Origin: Clostridium sp. Marseille-P2415
Lineage (GTDB): Bacteria; Bacillota; Clostridia; Lachnospirales; Lachnospiraceae
Assembly (NCBI RefSeq): GCF_900155545.1
Contig: NZ_LT732526.1
Location: 772,308 to 836,307, forward strand
DNA length: 64,000 nt
Reading direction: 5' to 3'
The notes beneath the pieces are model-generated. The model searched no databases. It was not told the origin of the DNA and saw only the letters and a list, made by a program, of their open reading frames with translations. The first letter of the stretch is position 1. Each line of letters begins with the position of its first letter. Below, in pieces: positions 35,565 through 45,368 of the stretch. The translations under genes and the position numbers were made by a program.

Positions 35565-37841
35565 ATGAATAGAAAGACATTTATCGGATTTGTTGTCGGT
35601 ATTCCTCTTTTGGTTTTGATTCTCATTGTTATTATTCTGGTAAGCGAACCGGAACCGGAAGGAATATCAAGAGGCGGCGCATATAAGTCGGCCGCTCTCC
35701 TTCTTACTGACAGAGAAAGCTGTGAAAAAATGCTGACTGATCAGAAACAGGAGTATTTCCCGGAAAAAGAGCAGAATAAATGGTATGTGAAATACATGAA
35801 TTATCTGTATGCGGGCGGGTATCTGGGTTTGAAAGAAATACCGGCGTCGGCTGAGACAGCGGAGGGGTTTTTAACTTATAAAGAAGCAGAAAACCTTGCA
35901 GAAGCTCTGGTTCCCGGGGCAGGAAAGAGCATTCATGTAGGAAAGAAAAAGCAGAATAAGCAGATTCCGGCTGACCAATGGTGGGATGTATATGAGGAAC
36001 TGAGAGAAGCGCTGGATGGGGAAGGGCAGATCAAGGAGCTCGACGTTCTGCTCTACGGCACTCCCACCAATGTGAAAACCGCATCGGCCTGGACTGCTTA
36101 TACCGGTGAGGGAAATTTCCAATTTGAAGGCATAAGCCTGGATTCTTACATAGACTGGGAATTAAAAATCCTGGTAAAGGGCAGTGAAATCATTGCTCTA
36201 AAAGAAGCGGTTACGGACTCCGTGACCTATAAGAATGTTTGGCTGACTGCAGGGGAGGGTGAGACATTCCACGTATACTTAGGGTCGGTGGAACGGACTT
36301 TTCCGCTGGAAGCCTCTTTGGGGCAGCCGGAGGAGTTCGGCGGCAATCTGGCCGATATCAGTTTAAAGAGGGGAAGTCTTCAGAAGATTACCATGAAGAA
36401 AAAGAAAATATCGGGTAAGGTTCTGGCGGTAAAGGAAGATTCCATTGAGATCGAGGGGTATGGCAGTCTGAAACTGGATAAGGACTTTAGGGTCTACCGG
36501 TTGTACGGCCAGTTTGAAGAGCGTGCCATAACGGATATTCTGGTCGGATACGATATCCAGGACTTTGTCGTGGCACACGGAAGGATATGCGCGGCCTTAT
36601 TAGTGAGAGAATTTGATGCAAAGAGCATTCGGGTCCTTTTAATGAATACTAATTTTCAATCGATTTTCCACCCCTCGGTAACGTTATCTGCCGAAAGCGG
36701 TCTGCTATTGTCCTATGGAGATGAGCAGGTTCAGGTTCCGCCCAAGGCCGAGGTGATCATAGATCCCTCTGACGAAAGGCTGAAGGCTGGACGGATTGTA
36801 GCGGCGCCATTGGAAAAAGGGGATTCTATATCCGTTGCTTCCATAAAAAGATCCAACGGTACACCGGCCTATGACGGGACGATTGAGATACGAAAAGAAT
36901 CCGATGGCCTGCTTTTGGTCAATGAGCTGTATCTGGAGGATTACTTAACAAAAGTAGTGCCAAGCGAAATGCCTGACAGCTACGAAAAAGAAGCCTTAAA
37001 AGCCCAGGCTGTCTGTGCAAGGACTTATGCTTACCGTCAGATTCAGAGTAATACCTACAGTAAATACGGGGCCCATGTGGATGACAGCACCAGGTTTCAG
37101 GTTTATAACAATCTGGAGGCCGCGGCGAAGACGGAAGAAGCCGTTCGGGAAACCTATGGAAAGCTGCTGTTTTACAATGAAAAGCCAATTGAAGCCTTTT
37201 ATTTTTCAACTTCCTGCGGGCATACCACTGATGGCAGCATTTGGGGAAGCGACCCGGCCCAGTATCCTTATCTGGATGGGTGTCTGCTTCAGGGCGACAG
37301 AGGGGTCTTGAACCTGTCTACCAATTCGGATTTTGAAGAATTCATAAAGAATAAGAATTATCCCTCTTATGATTCGTCTTTCCCCATGTACCGGTGGGAA
37401 ACCACGGTGACCAACCGCCAGCTGGAGGAGGAGATCACCGAAGTTGGTTCTATCTTGAATATTACGGTAACGGAACGCGGCGTAGGAGGAATCGTAAAAA
37501 AACTGAGGATCGAGGGTTCCGATGGAATTATGACGATCAATGGCGAAGGACAGGTGAGGGCCAAACTGGGAAATAAATATATGACGTTAACAAAACAGGA
37601 TGGTACTCTGATGAAGGACTTTGACTCTCTTCCCAGCGCTTATATTGCGATTGAAAACCAGGGCGTTAATGACAGCAACATAACAACCTTTCACATCTAT
37701 GGGGGAGGCTTTGGACATGGAGTTGGCATGAGCCAGAACGGAGCCCAGGCCATGGCAAAGGAAGGGAAGAGTTACGAGGATATCCTGAAATTTTTCTATC
37801 ATGGGGCCGAGGTGCACGAAGCCGAACACAGCGAGGAATGA
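35565..37841 (+). CDS. SpoIID/LytB-domain protein, membrane anchored
   Basis: 758 residues. A single N-terminal membrane segment (about 7-29) is followed by about 400 residues of unrecognised extracellular sequence. The SpoIID domain (about 440-745) shows 'NELYLEDYLTKVVPSEMPDS', 'EALKAQAVCARTYAYRQI' and the C-terminal 'GFGHGVGMSQNGAQAMAKEG'. SpoIID is a lytic transglycosylase acting on peptidoglycan stripped of peptides during engulfment; B. subtilis SpoIID is about 340 residues. The long N-terminal extension suggests a different or vegetative role. ATG 35565 follows AAGAGGAG. Confidence 0.86.
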   Translation: MNRKTFIGFVVGIPLLVLILIVIILVSEPEPEGISRGGAYKSAALLLTDRESCEKMLTDQKQEYFPEKEQNKWYVKYMNYLYAGGYLGLKEIPASAETAEGFLTYKEAENLAEALVPGAGKSIHVGKKKQNKQIPADQWWDVYEELREALDGEGQIKELDVLLYGTPTNVKTASAWTAYTGEGNFQFEGISLDSYIDWELKILVKGSEIIALKEAVTDSVTYKNVWLTAGEGETFHVYLGSVERTFPLEASLGQPEEFGGNLADISLKRGSLQKITMKKKKISGKVLAVKEDSIEIEGYGSLKLDKDFRVYRLYGQFEERAITDILVGYDIQDFVVAHGRICAALLVREFDAKSIRVLLMNTNFQSIFHPSVTLSAESGLLLSYGDEQVQVPPKAEVIIDPSDERLKAGRIVAAPLEKGDSISVASIKRSNGTPAYDGTIEIRKESDGLLLVNELYLEDYLTKVVPSEMPDSYEKEALKAQAVCARTYAYRQIQSNTYSKYGAHVDDSTRFQVYNNLEAAAKTEEAVRETYGKLLFYNEKPIEAFYFSTSCGHTTDGSIWGSDPAQYPYLDGCLLQGDRGVLNLSTNSDFEEFIKNKNYPSYDSSFPMYRWETTVTNRQLEEEITEVGSILNITVTERGVGGIVKKLRIEGSDGIMTINGEGQVRAKLGNKYMTLTKQDGTLMKDFDSLPSAYIAIENQGVNDSNITTFHIYGGGFGHGVGMSQNGAQAMAKEGKSYEDILKFFYHGAEVHEAEHSEE

Positions 37842-37888
37842 GAACGGGGGCTTTTGCGTAGGATGGTAGAAAAACACAGGAATATCAT

Positions 37889-39592
37889 ATGCAAGATCAA
37901 AAACTGGAGAACCTGCTCAATCTTGCCCTCAGCACGCCCCCTGAAGAGCGGGAAAAATCAATAAATTTAAACGTGGGCTTTAATCCTGATGAGGAATCCT
38001 GGGATGTGATCGTGAAACATTCCGGAGACATAAGCGGACTTTCCCAGGTGGGAATCCGGGTGGAGCAGATGGTAAACGAGTACGCCATTCTGAGGGTCCC
38101 GGAATCGTATATTGATACGTTAAGCAGTTTGCCGCAAATTGAATTTGTAGAAAAACCAAAGAGGCTGTTTTTTGCCATTAATCAGGCAAAGTCGGCCTCT
38201 TGTGTCAATCTGGTCCAGCAGGGAGCCAGCATCCTGACCGGCAGAGGGGTTTTAGTGGCCATTATTGATTCCGGAATTGACTATTATCATGATGATTTCC
38301 GCAATGCGGACGGAACTACAAGGATTTTGGCGCTGTGGGACCAGACTCTGGACCGGGTGTTTACAAAAGAAGAGATCGATGAAGCTTTAAGGACCGGAAG
38401 CAGAGCGGAGGCAAGGGCTCTGGTTCCTACCGAGGATGTCAGCGGACATGGTACGGCGGTTGCTTCTATAGCAGCCGGGAACGGCAGGGAAAACAGGGGG
38501 CAATACAGGGGAGTCGCATTCGAAAGTCCGCTTATAGTGGTAAAGCTTGGAATTCCTCAGGAAGCAGGATTTCCCAGAACTACGGAGCTTATGCGTGCGG
38601 TTAATTTTGCAGTACAGGAAGCAGTGGACCTGCAAATGCCGGTTGCCATCAATTTGAGCTTTGGAAATACCTATGGTTCTCACGATGGAACCAGTCTTTT
38701 AGAGACATTTCTTGATGATATTTCTAATTATGGAAAGAGCGTGATCGTGGTAGGAACGGGCAATGAAGGCGTGGGAGGCGGCCATAATTCGGGAACCTTA
38801 AGCATGTCAAATCCACAGGAAATTGAGCTCAGCGTAGGGGGGTATCAGACCGGTTTCAGTGTCCAGCTTTGGAAGTCCTACGCAGATTTATTTGACATCA
38901 GCATCATTACACCGCCCGGTGAAGTAATCGGACCCATAAGCAGCAGGCTGGGGCCCCAGACCATAACATACAGAAATACCCGGATCCTGCTTTACTACGG
39001 AAAGCCGGGACCCTACAGCGTAGCCCAGGAGATTTATATGGATTTTCTTCCGGCCGATACTTATGTGGATAGCGGAGTCTGGAGGTTCCGCCTCACTCCT
39101 AGGCAGATTGTGGAGGGAAATTATGATTTTTGGCTTCCGTCATCGGTGGTACTGAACCAGTCGACCCGGTTTTTAAGGCCTACGCCGGAGACCACCCTGA
39201 CCATACCTTCTACGGCAAACAAGGTAATATCAGTTGGAGCTTATGATGATACCTATCAGTCCTATGCGGATTTTTCCGGGAGAGGATTTACAAGAAGAAC
39301 CAATCTGGTAAAGCCGGATCTGGCAGCCCCTGGTGTGGGGATCATCGCAGCAAGGGCAGGAGGCGGCTATGAATCGGTCACAGGCACTTCTTTTGCGACC
39401 CCGCTTGTTACCGGGAGCGCCGCTCTTTTAATGCAATGGGGAATTGTGGACGGAAGAGATCCGTTCCTGTTCGGGGAAAAGGTAAAAGCCTATCTGATCC
39501 GGGGAGCAAGGCATCTTCCGGGGATCACCCAGTATCCAAATCCGGAACTCGGGTACGGTGCGCTGTGTGTAAGCGACAGTCTTCCTGTATAG
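37889..39592 (+). CDS. Subtilisin-like (S8) peptidase of the Csp germination-protease type
   Basis: 567 residues, no signal peptide. The catalytic triad is complete: Asp127 ('IIDSGID'), His187 ('SGHGTAVAS') and Ser501 ('TGTSFATPL'). An N-terminal prodomain of about 90 residues and a large insertion between the His and Ser parts match clostridial CspA/B/C proteases. Those process the cortex hydrolase SleC during germination. No sleC or sibling csp is adjacent. It follows the SpoIID-like gene at 47 bases with only a weak ribosome binding site (AGGAAT). General S8 peptidase is certain; the germination role is inferred. Confidence 0.85.
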   Translation: MQDQKLENLLNLALSTPPEEREKSINLNVGFNPDEESWDVIVKHSGDISGLSQVGIRVEQMVNEYAILRVPESYIDTLSSLPQIEFVEKPKRLFFAINQAKSASCVNLVQQGASILTGRGVLVAIIDSGIDYYHDDFRNADGTTRILALWDQTLDRVFTKEEIDEALRTGSRAEARALVPTEDVSGHGTAVASIAAGNGRENRGQYRGVAFESPLIVVKLGIPQEAGFPRTTELMRAVNFAVQEAVDLQMPVAINLSFGNTYGSHDGTSLLETFLDDISNYGKSVIVVGTGNEGVGGGHNSGTLSMSNPQEIELSVGGYQTGFSVQLWKSYADLFDISIITPPGEVIGPISSRLGPQTITYRNTRILLYYGKPGPYSVAQEIYMDFLPADTYVDSGVWRFRLTPRQIVEGNYDFWLPSSVVLNQSTRFLRPTPETTLTIPSTANKVISVGAYDDTYQSYADFSGRGFTRRTNLVKPDLAAPGVGIIAARAGGGYESVTGTSFATPLVTGSAALLMQWGIVDGRDPFLFGEKVKAYLIRGARHLPGITQYPNPELGYGALCVSDSLPV

Positions 39593-39606
39593 CAGCGGAA
39601 AAGCCA

Positions 39607-39635
39607 TTGGAAATTTGACCAAAATGATTTATAAT
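39607..39635 (+). promoter_or_regulatory. Promoter of the AraC-family gene
   Basis: TTGGAA, 17-base spacer, TATAAT, ending 29 bases before the start codon. Confidence 0.6.
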
Positions 39636-39663
39636 GGAATCAGTACTTTTCAGGAGGTATGAA

Positions 39664-40494
39664 ATGGACATCAGGCATGAACTGGTCATTCCCAATGACG
39701 ACCTGCCTTTTCGTATGTTTATATTTGAAGGCAGGGAAGGTAATTATAAGGTTACGAAGCACTGGCATCATTCGGTTGAGATATTTCTGGTTCAGGAGGG
39801 TGTGATTGATTTTTATATCAATAACAGCCACTTATCCCTTGCCAGGCAGGATTTTGTGCTGGTAAATTCCAATGAAGTCCATTCCATTGAATGCCCTGAT
39901 CCCAATATCACCATAGTCCTCCAGATCCCTGGAGAAACCTTTGATGATTATATGGGAGAAGAAGGCTATGTGAATTTTGAAAAAAAAGATGAGGTGCAGA
40001 ATAAACGGCTGACGGATCTGGTGACCTCCATGTTTTCTGTTTACGAGAAACAGGAATATGGCTATAGTCTGATGGTAAAAAGCCGGTTTTATGAACTTTT
40101 ATATCTTTTGGTCACGGAATTTAAGACAGGAACCATGGATAAGGAGGTCCTTCGCCAGAAAAAGCAGCTTGATAAGCTCTCCGGAGTCACTCAGTATATG
40201 AGGGAAAATTATGACCAGGAACTGAAGCTTGACGAGGTCGCCGGCCGCTTTGGCTTCAGTCCCACCTATTTATCCAGGATTTTCCAGAAGTATGCGCAGG
40301 TCAATTACCGTACGTATCTGATTGACCTGCGTGTTAAGTATGCGGTCCGGGAGCTGATCAGTACCGGTCATGAAATAGGAGAGATAGCCATGAACCACGG
40401 ATTTCCGGACAGCAGGGCTTTTTCCAAAGCCTTTAAAAAGCGGTACGGCTGTCTCCCCAGCGAGTACCGGAAAAATTTGGGTGCAGGTCCGTGA
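39664..40494 (+). CDS. AraC-family transcriptional regulator with cupin sensor domain
   Basis: 276 residues from ATG 39664 (AGGAGGT upstream; an ATG five bases earlier is out of frame). The N-terminal cupin region ('VTKHWHHSVEIFLVQEG') is the sugar-sensing type. The C-terminal 100 residues hold two helix-turn-helix units: 'KLDEVAGRFGFSPTYLSRIF' and 'IGEIAMNHGFPDSRAFSKAF'. Such regulators usually activate carbohydrate genes, but the neighbours are peptidoglycan and housekeeping genes, so no target is evident. Confidence 0.9.
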   Translation: MDIRHELVIPNDDLPFRMFIFEGREGNYKVTKHWHHSVEIFLVQEGVIDFYINNSHLSLARQDFVLVNSNEVHSIECPDPNITIVLQIPGETFDDYMGEEGYVNFEKKDEVQNKRLTDLVTSMFSVYEKQEYGYSLMVKSRFYELLYLLVTEFKTGTMDKEVLRQKKQLDKLSGVTQYMRENYDQELKLDEVAGRFGFSPTYLSRIFQKYAQVNYRTYLIDLRVKYAVRELISTGHEIGEIAMNHGFPDSRAFSKAFKKRYGCLPSEYRKNLGAGP

Positions 40495-40500
40495 CAGGTA

Positions 40501-40551
40501 TTGCAAATATTTTAATATAGGGTATTATAATTACTGAAAATATGATATAAT
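40501..40551 (+). promoter_or_regulatory. Promoter region of the dgt-dnaG-sigA operon
   Basis: Two perfect TATAAT boxes (40526-40531 and 40546-40551) precede dgt. The first has TTGCAA at a long 19-base spacing; the second has no good -35. Exact promoter is uncertain. Confidence 0.4.
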
Positions 40552-40583
40552 GTACCATAACTTTGTGCGAAGGATGTGATTGT

Positions 40584-41594
40584 ATGAATATCAGGGAATC
40601 CACGGAACAATGGGAGGAAGCATATTTGAGTCCTCATGCAGCCTTTAGCAGGGACAGCAGGGGAAGAGAGCGGGAAGAAGATCCTTGTGATATCCGGACT
40701 GCCTATCAGAGGGACCGGGACCGGATTATTCACTGTAAGGCGTTTCGAAGGCTGAAACATAAAACACAGGTCTTTCTGGCCCCGGAAGGGGATCATTACA
40801 GGACCAGACTGACCCACACCCTGGAGGTGTCTCAGATTGCCAGAACCATAGCCAAGTCTCTGCGTATGAATGAGGATCTGACTGAGGCCATTGCGCTGGG
40901 CCATGACCTGGGCCATACACCCTTCGGCCATTCGGGGGAAGCGGTTTTAAATAAAATCTGTTCCGAAGGATTCGCCCATTACAGGCAGAGCGTCCGGGTG
41001 GTGGAGGTTCTGGAAAAGGACGGCATGGGTTTAAATCTTACATGGGAGGTCCGGGATGGAATCTTAAATCACCGTACCAGCGGCCATCCTTCCACCCTGG
41101 AAGGCAGTATCGTCCGTCTGTCGGATAAGATCGCCTATATCAATCATGACATTGACGATGCCATCAGGGCCAGGATGTTTGTGGAGGAGGATTTACCCGG
41201 GTGTTATACGGATATTCTGGGACACAGTGTCCGGGAACGGCTCAATAACCTGATCCATGATATCATCCGCAATAGCTATGGGAAACAGGACATCATCATG
41301 TCGCCTGATATGGAGGAAGCCATGCAGGGACTGCGCACCTGGATGTTTGATCATGTATACAAAAGCGATATTCCAAAAGCAGAGGAAGGAAAAGCACAGC
41401 ATCTGATCGTTATGCTGTTTCACTATTATATGGATCAGCCGGACAGGCTTCCGGATGAATACCGGTCCCTGATGAAGGAACGGAAGGAAAGCAAGGAACG
41501 GGCAGTCTGCGATTACATTGCAGGAATGAGCGACAGCTATGCCATTGATAAATTTGAACAGCTTTTTGTTCCCAAAGCGTGGAAAGCAATTTAA
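40584..41594 (+). CDS. dgt: Deoxyguanosinetriphosphate triphosphohydrolase-like protein
   Basis: 336 residues of the HD-domain dGTPase family. Motifs: 'YQRDRDRIIHCKAFRRLKHK', 'TRLTHTLEVSQIARTIA', the HD pair in 'ALGHDLGHTPFGHSGE', and 'RLSDKIAYINHDIDDA'. It cleaves dNTPs to nucleosides and triphosphate and may tune dNTP pools. ATG 40584 (GAAGGATG upstream) is preferred to an in-frame GTG/TTG-type start at 40563. It leads the conserved clostridial dgt-dnaG-sigA cluster. Confidence 0.93.
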   Translation: MNIRESTEQWEEAYLSPHAAFSRDSRGREREEDPCDIRTAYQRDRDRIIHCKAFRRLKHKTQVFLAPEGDHYRTRLTHTLEVSQIARTIAKSLRMNEDLTEAIALGHDLGHTPFGHSGEAVLNKICSEGFAHYRQSVRVVEVLEKDGMGLNLTWEVRDGILNHRTSGHPSTLEGSIVRLSDKIAYINHDIDDAIRARMFVEEDLPGCYTDILGHSVRERLNNLIHDIIRNSYGKQDIIMSPDMEEAMQGLRTWMFDHVYKSDIPKAEEGKAQHLIVMLFHYYMDQPDRLPDEYRSLMKERKESKERAVCDYIAGMSDSYAIDKFEQLFVPKAWKAI

Positions 41595-41627
41595 TAAATA
41601 ATTTGGAGGAAGGAGGGGGAAAGCTCC

Positions 41628-43400
41628 ATGCGTTATTCGGAAGAAGTAATTGAAGAGGTCCGGATGAAGAATGATATCGTGGATGTGATTTCGGGATACT
41701 TAAAGCTGCAGAAAAAGGGAAGCAATTACTTTGGCCTGTGCCCTTTTCACAATGAAAAGTCACCTTCTTTTTCCGTATCCCCTGCCAAACAGATGTATTA
41801 CTGCTTTGGCTGCGGCGTGGGCGGCAACGTGATAACGTTTGTTATGGAATATGAAAACTATTCCTTCTCCGAGGCGTTAAAGGTTCTGGCTGACCGGTCG
41901 GGCGTGAAGCTTCCTGCGGCAGAATACAGCAAAGAGGCCAGGGAGCAGGAAGATCTTAGGTCCGCTCTTTTGGAGATCAATAAGCTGGCGGCCGGTTATT
42001 TTTACTATCAGCTTAAAAATGCCCAGGGAGAGGCCGGCTACCGTTATTTAAGGGACAGACAGTTAAGCGATGAGACCATAGTCCGTTTCGGGCTGGGATA
42101 TTCCAATAAGACCAGCGATGACCTTTACCGGTACTTAAGGGGCAAGGGATATGATGATGGTATCTTAAAGCATACCGGGCTTGTGACCATTGAGGAGAGG
42201 GGCGCCCATGACAAGTTCTGGAACCGGGTCATGTTTCCCATTATGGATGTGAACAACCGGGTCATTGGCTTTGGGGGCCGGGTCATGGGGGCCGGGGAAC
42301 CCAAATATTTAAATTCACCGGAGACAAAGCTTTTTGATAAAAGCAGGAACCTATATGGCCTTAATTACGCCAGGCTGTCCCGGGAAAAGTACATATTGAT
42401 TTGTGAGGGCTATATGGATGTGATCGCAATGCATCAGGCCGGATTCACCAATGCGGTGGCTTCCCTGGGCACGGCATTTACGACCCAGCATGCCCAGCTT
42501 TTAAAGCGGTATACGGATAAAGTGGTTCTCACCTATGACAGCGACGGCGCGGGTGTTAAGGCTGCACTCCGTGCCATTCCCATTTTGAAAGAAGTGGGCA
42601 TGTCCATACGGGTGCTGAATATGCAGCCTTATAAAGATCCGGATGAATTCATAAAAAACCTTGGAGCAGAAGCGTTCCGGCAGCGGATCGAAGAGGCCCG
42701 TAACAGCTTTTTGTTTGAAATCGATGTACTGAAAAAGGGCTTTAAGATGGATGACCCGGAGCAGAAAACAGAATTTTACAACCAGGTGGCAAGAAAGCTT
42801 CTGGAATTTCCAGAGGCTTTGGAACGGGATAATTATCTGGAGGCGGTATCCCGGGAATATTTCATCAACTATGAAGACTTAAAGCGTCTGGTCAATCGTC
42901 TGGGCGCTTCTCTGGGGCCTGTCCTCTCTGCATCCCGGGGAGAAGAAGAGGGGAGCATAAAAGGCCAGCGGAAAAAGGAAAAGGAAGACGGCGTGAAACA
43001 GTCTCAGAGACTGCTTCTTACCTGGCTGATTGAGAACCCCATACTGTTTGATAAAATTGAAGGAGTGGTCACTCCGGATGATTTTATAGAAGAGCTGTAT
43101 CAAAAGGTGGCACGGATGGTTTTTGACGGACACGCTGCCGGAACGTTGAATCCGGCCGAGATTTTAAATCATTTTATTAATGATGAAGATCAATACCGGG
43201 CAGTCGCAGGTCTTTTTCATGCGAGCTTAAAAGAGTCCCTAGATAATGAAGAACAGAAAAAGGCGTTTTCGGAAACGATTTTGAAGGTGAAAAAAAACAG
43301 TCTGGATTATGCCAGCCGTCATGCAGCAGGGATAGAAGAACTGCAAAGAATTATAAAGGAACAGGCTGCGCTAAAGGATTTGCATATTTCGCTGGATTAG
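41628..43400 (+). CDS. dnaG: DNA primase
   Basis: 590 residues. The N-terminal CHC2 zinc-binding domain ('CPFHNEKSPSFSVSP', 'YYCFGCGVGGNVI') recognises template. The TOPRIM catalytic core (about 255-345) includes 'LICEGYMDVIAMHQAG' and 'TYDSDGAGVKAALR'. A C-terminal helicase-interaction region is preceded by a Lys/Glu-rich linker at about 445-460. It makes RNA primers at the replication fork. ATG 41628 follows a purine-rich GGAGGAAGGAGGGGG. sigA follows 39 bases after its stop. Confidence 0.96.
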   Translation: MRYSEEVIEEVRMKNDIVDVISGYLKLQKKGSNYFGLCPFHNEKSPSFSVSPAKQMYYCFGCGVGGNVITFVMEYENYSFSEALKVLADRSGVKLPAAEYSKEAREQEDLRSALLEINKLAAGYFYYQLKNAQGEAGYRYLRDRQLSDETIVRFGLGYSNKTSDDLYRYLRGKGYDDGILKHTGLVTIEERGAHDKFWNRVMFPIMDVNNRVIGFGGRVMGAGEPKYLNSPETKLFDKSRNLYGLNYARLSREKYILICEGYMDVIAMHQAGFTNAVASLGTAFTTQHAQLLKRYTDKVVLTYDSDGAGVKAALRAIPILKEVGMSIRVLNMQPYKDPDEFIKNLGAEAFRQRIEEARNSFLFEIDVLKKGFKMDDPEQKTEFYNQVARKLLEFPEALERDNYLEAVSREYFINYEDLKRLVNRLGASLGPVLSASRGEEEGSIKGQRKKEKEDGVKQSQRLLLTWLIENPILFDKIEGVVTPDDFIEELYQKVARMVFDGHAAGTLNPAEILNHFINDEDQYRAVAGLFHASLKESLDNEEQKKAFSETILKVKKNSLDYASRHAAGIEELQRIIKEQAALKDLHISLD

Positions 43401-43439
43401 GGTGTACACTATAGGCAGGCTGTGGAAGGATGGAAGAAC

Positions 43440-44645
43440 ATGGACGAGAATGTGAAGAAGACAGCAGATAAGATGGTGGGATCAAAAAGGACAGAAGAGG
43501 AACGGGCGGCAGAGCTTAAGGCAGCGGAGTCAGCGGCCGCATTTGAGGAAAAGTTAAGCCAGCTCCTCCTTCTGGCAAGAAAGAAGCGTAACGTTCTGGA
43601 AAATCAGGAGATTCTGGATTTCTTCGCGGGAGAGAATTTAGACTCGGATAAGCTGGACCAGATTTTCGATTTCCTGGAAAGCAACAAGGTAGACGTGCTT
43701 TCCATCGGCGGCGAGGATCTGGACCTGGATGAAGACCTGTTCATGGAAGATGACATCGAGGAAGAGGAAGAAATTGATATGGAAAATATCGATTTATCCG
43801 TTCCGGAAGGCATCAGTGTGGAGGACCCGGTCCGAATGTATTTAAAGGAGATCGGAAAGGTCCCCCTTCTTTCCAGTGAAGATGAAATTGAGCTTGCAAA
43901 AAAGATCGAATTGGGTGATGAGGACGCAAAGCAGAGGCTGACAGAAGCCAACCTGCGTCTTGTAGTCAGCATTGCCAAGCGTTATGTGGGGCGGGGCATG
44001 CAGTTTTTGGACCTGATCCAGGAAGGGAACCTGGGGCTTATTAAGGCTGTTGAAAAGTTTGATTACCGGAAAGGATATAAGTTCAGCACTTATGCCACAT
44101 GGTGGATCAGGCAGGCCATTACGCGGGCGATTGCCGATCAGGCCCGGACCATACGCATCCCGGTTCACATGGTGGAGACCATCAACCGCCTGGTACGCGT
44201 ATCCAGACAGCTTTTGCAGGAACTGGGACGTGAACCGGTGCCGGAAGAAATAGCGGCGCGGGCGGATATGCAGGTTGACCGGGTGAGGGAAATCATGAAG
44301 GTATCTCAGGAGCCTGTATCCTTAGAGACCCCGATCGGGGAAGAAGAGGACAGCCACTTAGGAGATTTTATCCAGGACGAGCAGGTGGCAGTTCCGGCCG
44401 ATGCTGCTACGTTTACCATGCTGCATGAGCAGCTGATGGAGGTCCTGGATACGCTGACGGAACGGGAACAGAAGGTTTTAAAGCTTCGGTTCGGCCTTGA
44501 TGACGGGCGGCCCAGGACACTGGAAGAGGTTGGAAAAGAATTTAATGTTACAAGAGAACGGATTCGGCAGATCGAAGCGAAAGCATTGCGTAAACTGCGC
44601 CATCCCAGCAGAAGCAAGAAGCTTAAGGATTATCTGGATGATTAA
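43440..44645 (+). CDS. sigA: RNA polymerase primary sigma factor SigA (RpoD)
   Basis: 401 residues from ATG 43440 (GGAAGGA upstream; GTG 43422 lies earlier but without spacing). Regions in order: an acidic 1.1-like N-terminus with '[17 protein letters not shown]', 1.2 '[20 protein letters not shown]', 2.3-2.4 '[20 protein letters not shown]', and 4.2 '[20 protein letters not shown]' with the C-terminal '...[17 protein letters not shown]'. It directs vegetative transcription; the -10/-35 boxes annotated in this window are its targets. It belongs to the dgt-dnaG-sigA operon. Confidence 0.97.
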   Translation: MDENVKKTADKMVGSKRTEEERAAELKAAESAAAFEEKLSQLLLLARKKRNVLENQEILDFFAGENLDSDKLDQIFDFLESNKVDVLSIGGEDLDLDEDLFMEDDIEEEEEIDMENIDLSVPEGISVEDPVRMYLKEIGKVPLLSSEDEIELAKKIELGDEDAKQRLTEANLRLVVSIAKRYVGRGMQFLDLIQEGNLGLIKAVEKFDYRKGYKFSTYATWWIRQAITRAIADQARTIRIPVHMVETINRLVRVSRQLLQELGREPVPEEIAARADMQVDRVREIMKVSQEPVSLETPIGEEEDSHLGDFIQDEQVAVPADAATFTMLHEQLMEVLDTLTEREQKVLKLRFGLDDGRPRTLEEVGKEFNVTRERIRQIEAKALRKLRHPSRSKKLKDYLDD

Positions 44646-44666
44646 CGGTACAAGACGGAGTTTAAG

Positions 44667-45368
44667 ATGAAGTTATCAAGGCGTTTGGACACGATCGCTT
44701 CCTTTGTGCCAGAAGGAAGCAGAATTGCTGATATAGGAACCGATCATGGATACATTCCGATCCATCTGGTTCAGGAAGGAAAAGTAAAACATGCCATTGC
44801 CATGGATGTGAGGAAGGGCCCCCTTGAACGGGCCCGGGCCCATATCCGTGAGACTGGCCTGGAAGGCAGCATTGAAGTCCGTTTAAGCGACGGACTTTTA
44901 AAATTAGAGAAAAACGAAGCGGACTGTGTGGTCATAGCAGGCATGGGCGGAGAACTGATGATACATATCCTGGAGGAGGGCCATAAACTGTGGGAAAGCA
45001 TTTCCTCCTGGGTTTTATCTCCCCATTCGGAGCTCCATAAGGTGCGTAAGTTCCTGGAGGAACAGGAATTTTTCATTGAGCGGGAGACTATGATAAAAGA
45101 GGAAGGGAAATACTATACTGTCATGGGTGTTACAAGAAAGGCAGGAAACACCATGACCTATGGCCGTGAAATATTATACCGTTATGGAAAGCGGTTACTG
45201 GAATCCAATGATCCGGTATTATTGGAGTATCTGACAAAAGAAGAGGAGCAGCTAAAGAGGATCCTTGACGAACTTTCAAAGAGTGAAACCCAAGGGGCCG
45301 GAAGAAGAATCGAAGAACTGAAACAGGAACTGGCCTGGAATAAGGAGGCACAAGATGAAATGCGATGA
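44667..45368 (+). CDS. trmK: tRNA (adenine(22)-N1)-methyltransferase TrmK
   Basis: 233 residues of the COG2384 family. The Rossmann SAM site reads 'RIADIGTDHGYIPIHLVQEG', followed by 'AIAMDVRKGPLERARAHI' and 'DCVVIAGMGGELMIHILEEG'. A coiled-coil C-terminus ('EEEQLKRILDELSKSETQG') completes the fold. It methylates A22 in tRNA. It follows sigA by 21 bases, as in many Firmicutes, and overlaps the next gene by 14 bases. Confidence 0.92.
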   Translation: MKLSRRLDTIASFVPEGSRIADIGTDHGYIPIHLVQEGKVKHAIAMDVRKGPLERARAHIRETGLEGSIEVRLSDGLLKLEKNEADCVVIAGMGGELMIHILEEGHKLWESISSWVLSPHSELHKVRKFLEEQEFFIERETMIKEEGKYYTVMGVTRKAGNTMTYGREILYRYGKRLLESNDPVLLEYLTKEEEQLKRILDELSKSETQGAGRRIEELKQELAWNKEAQDEMR

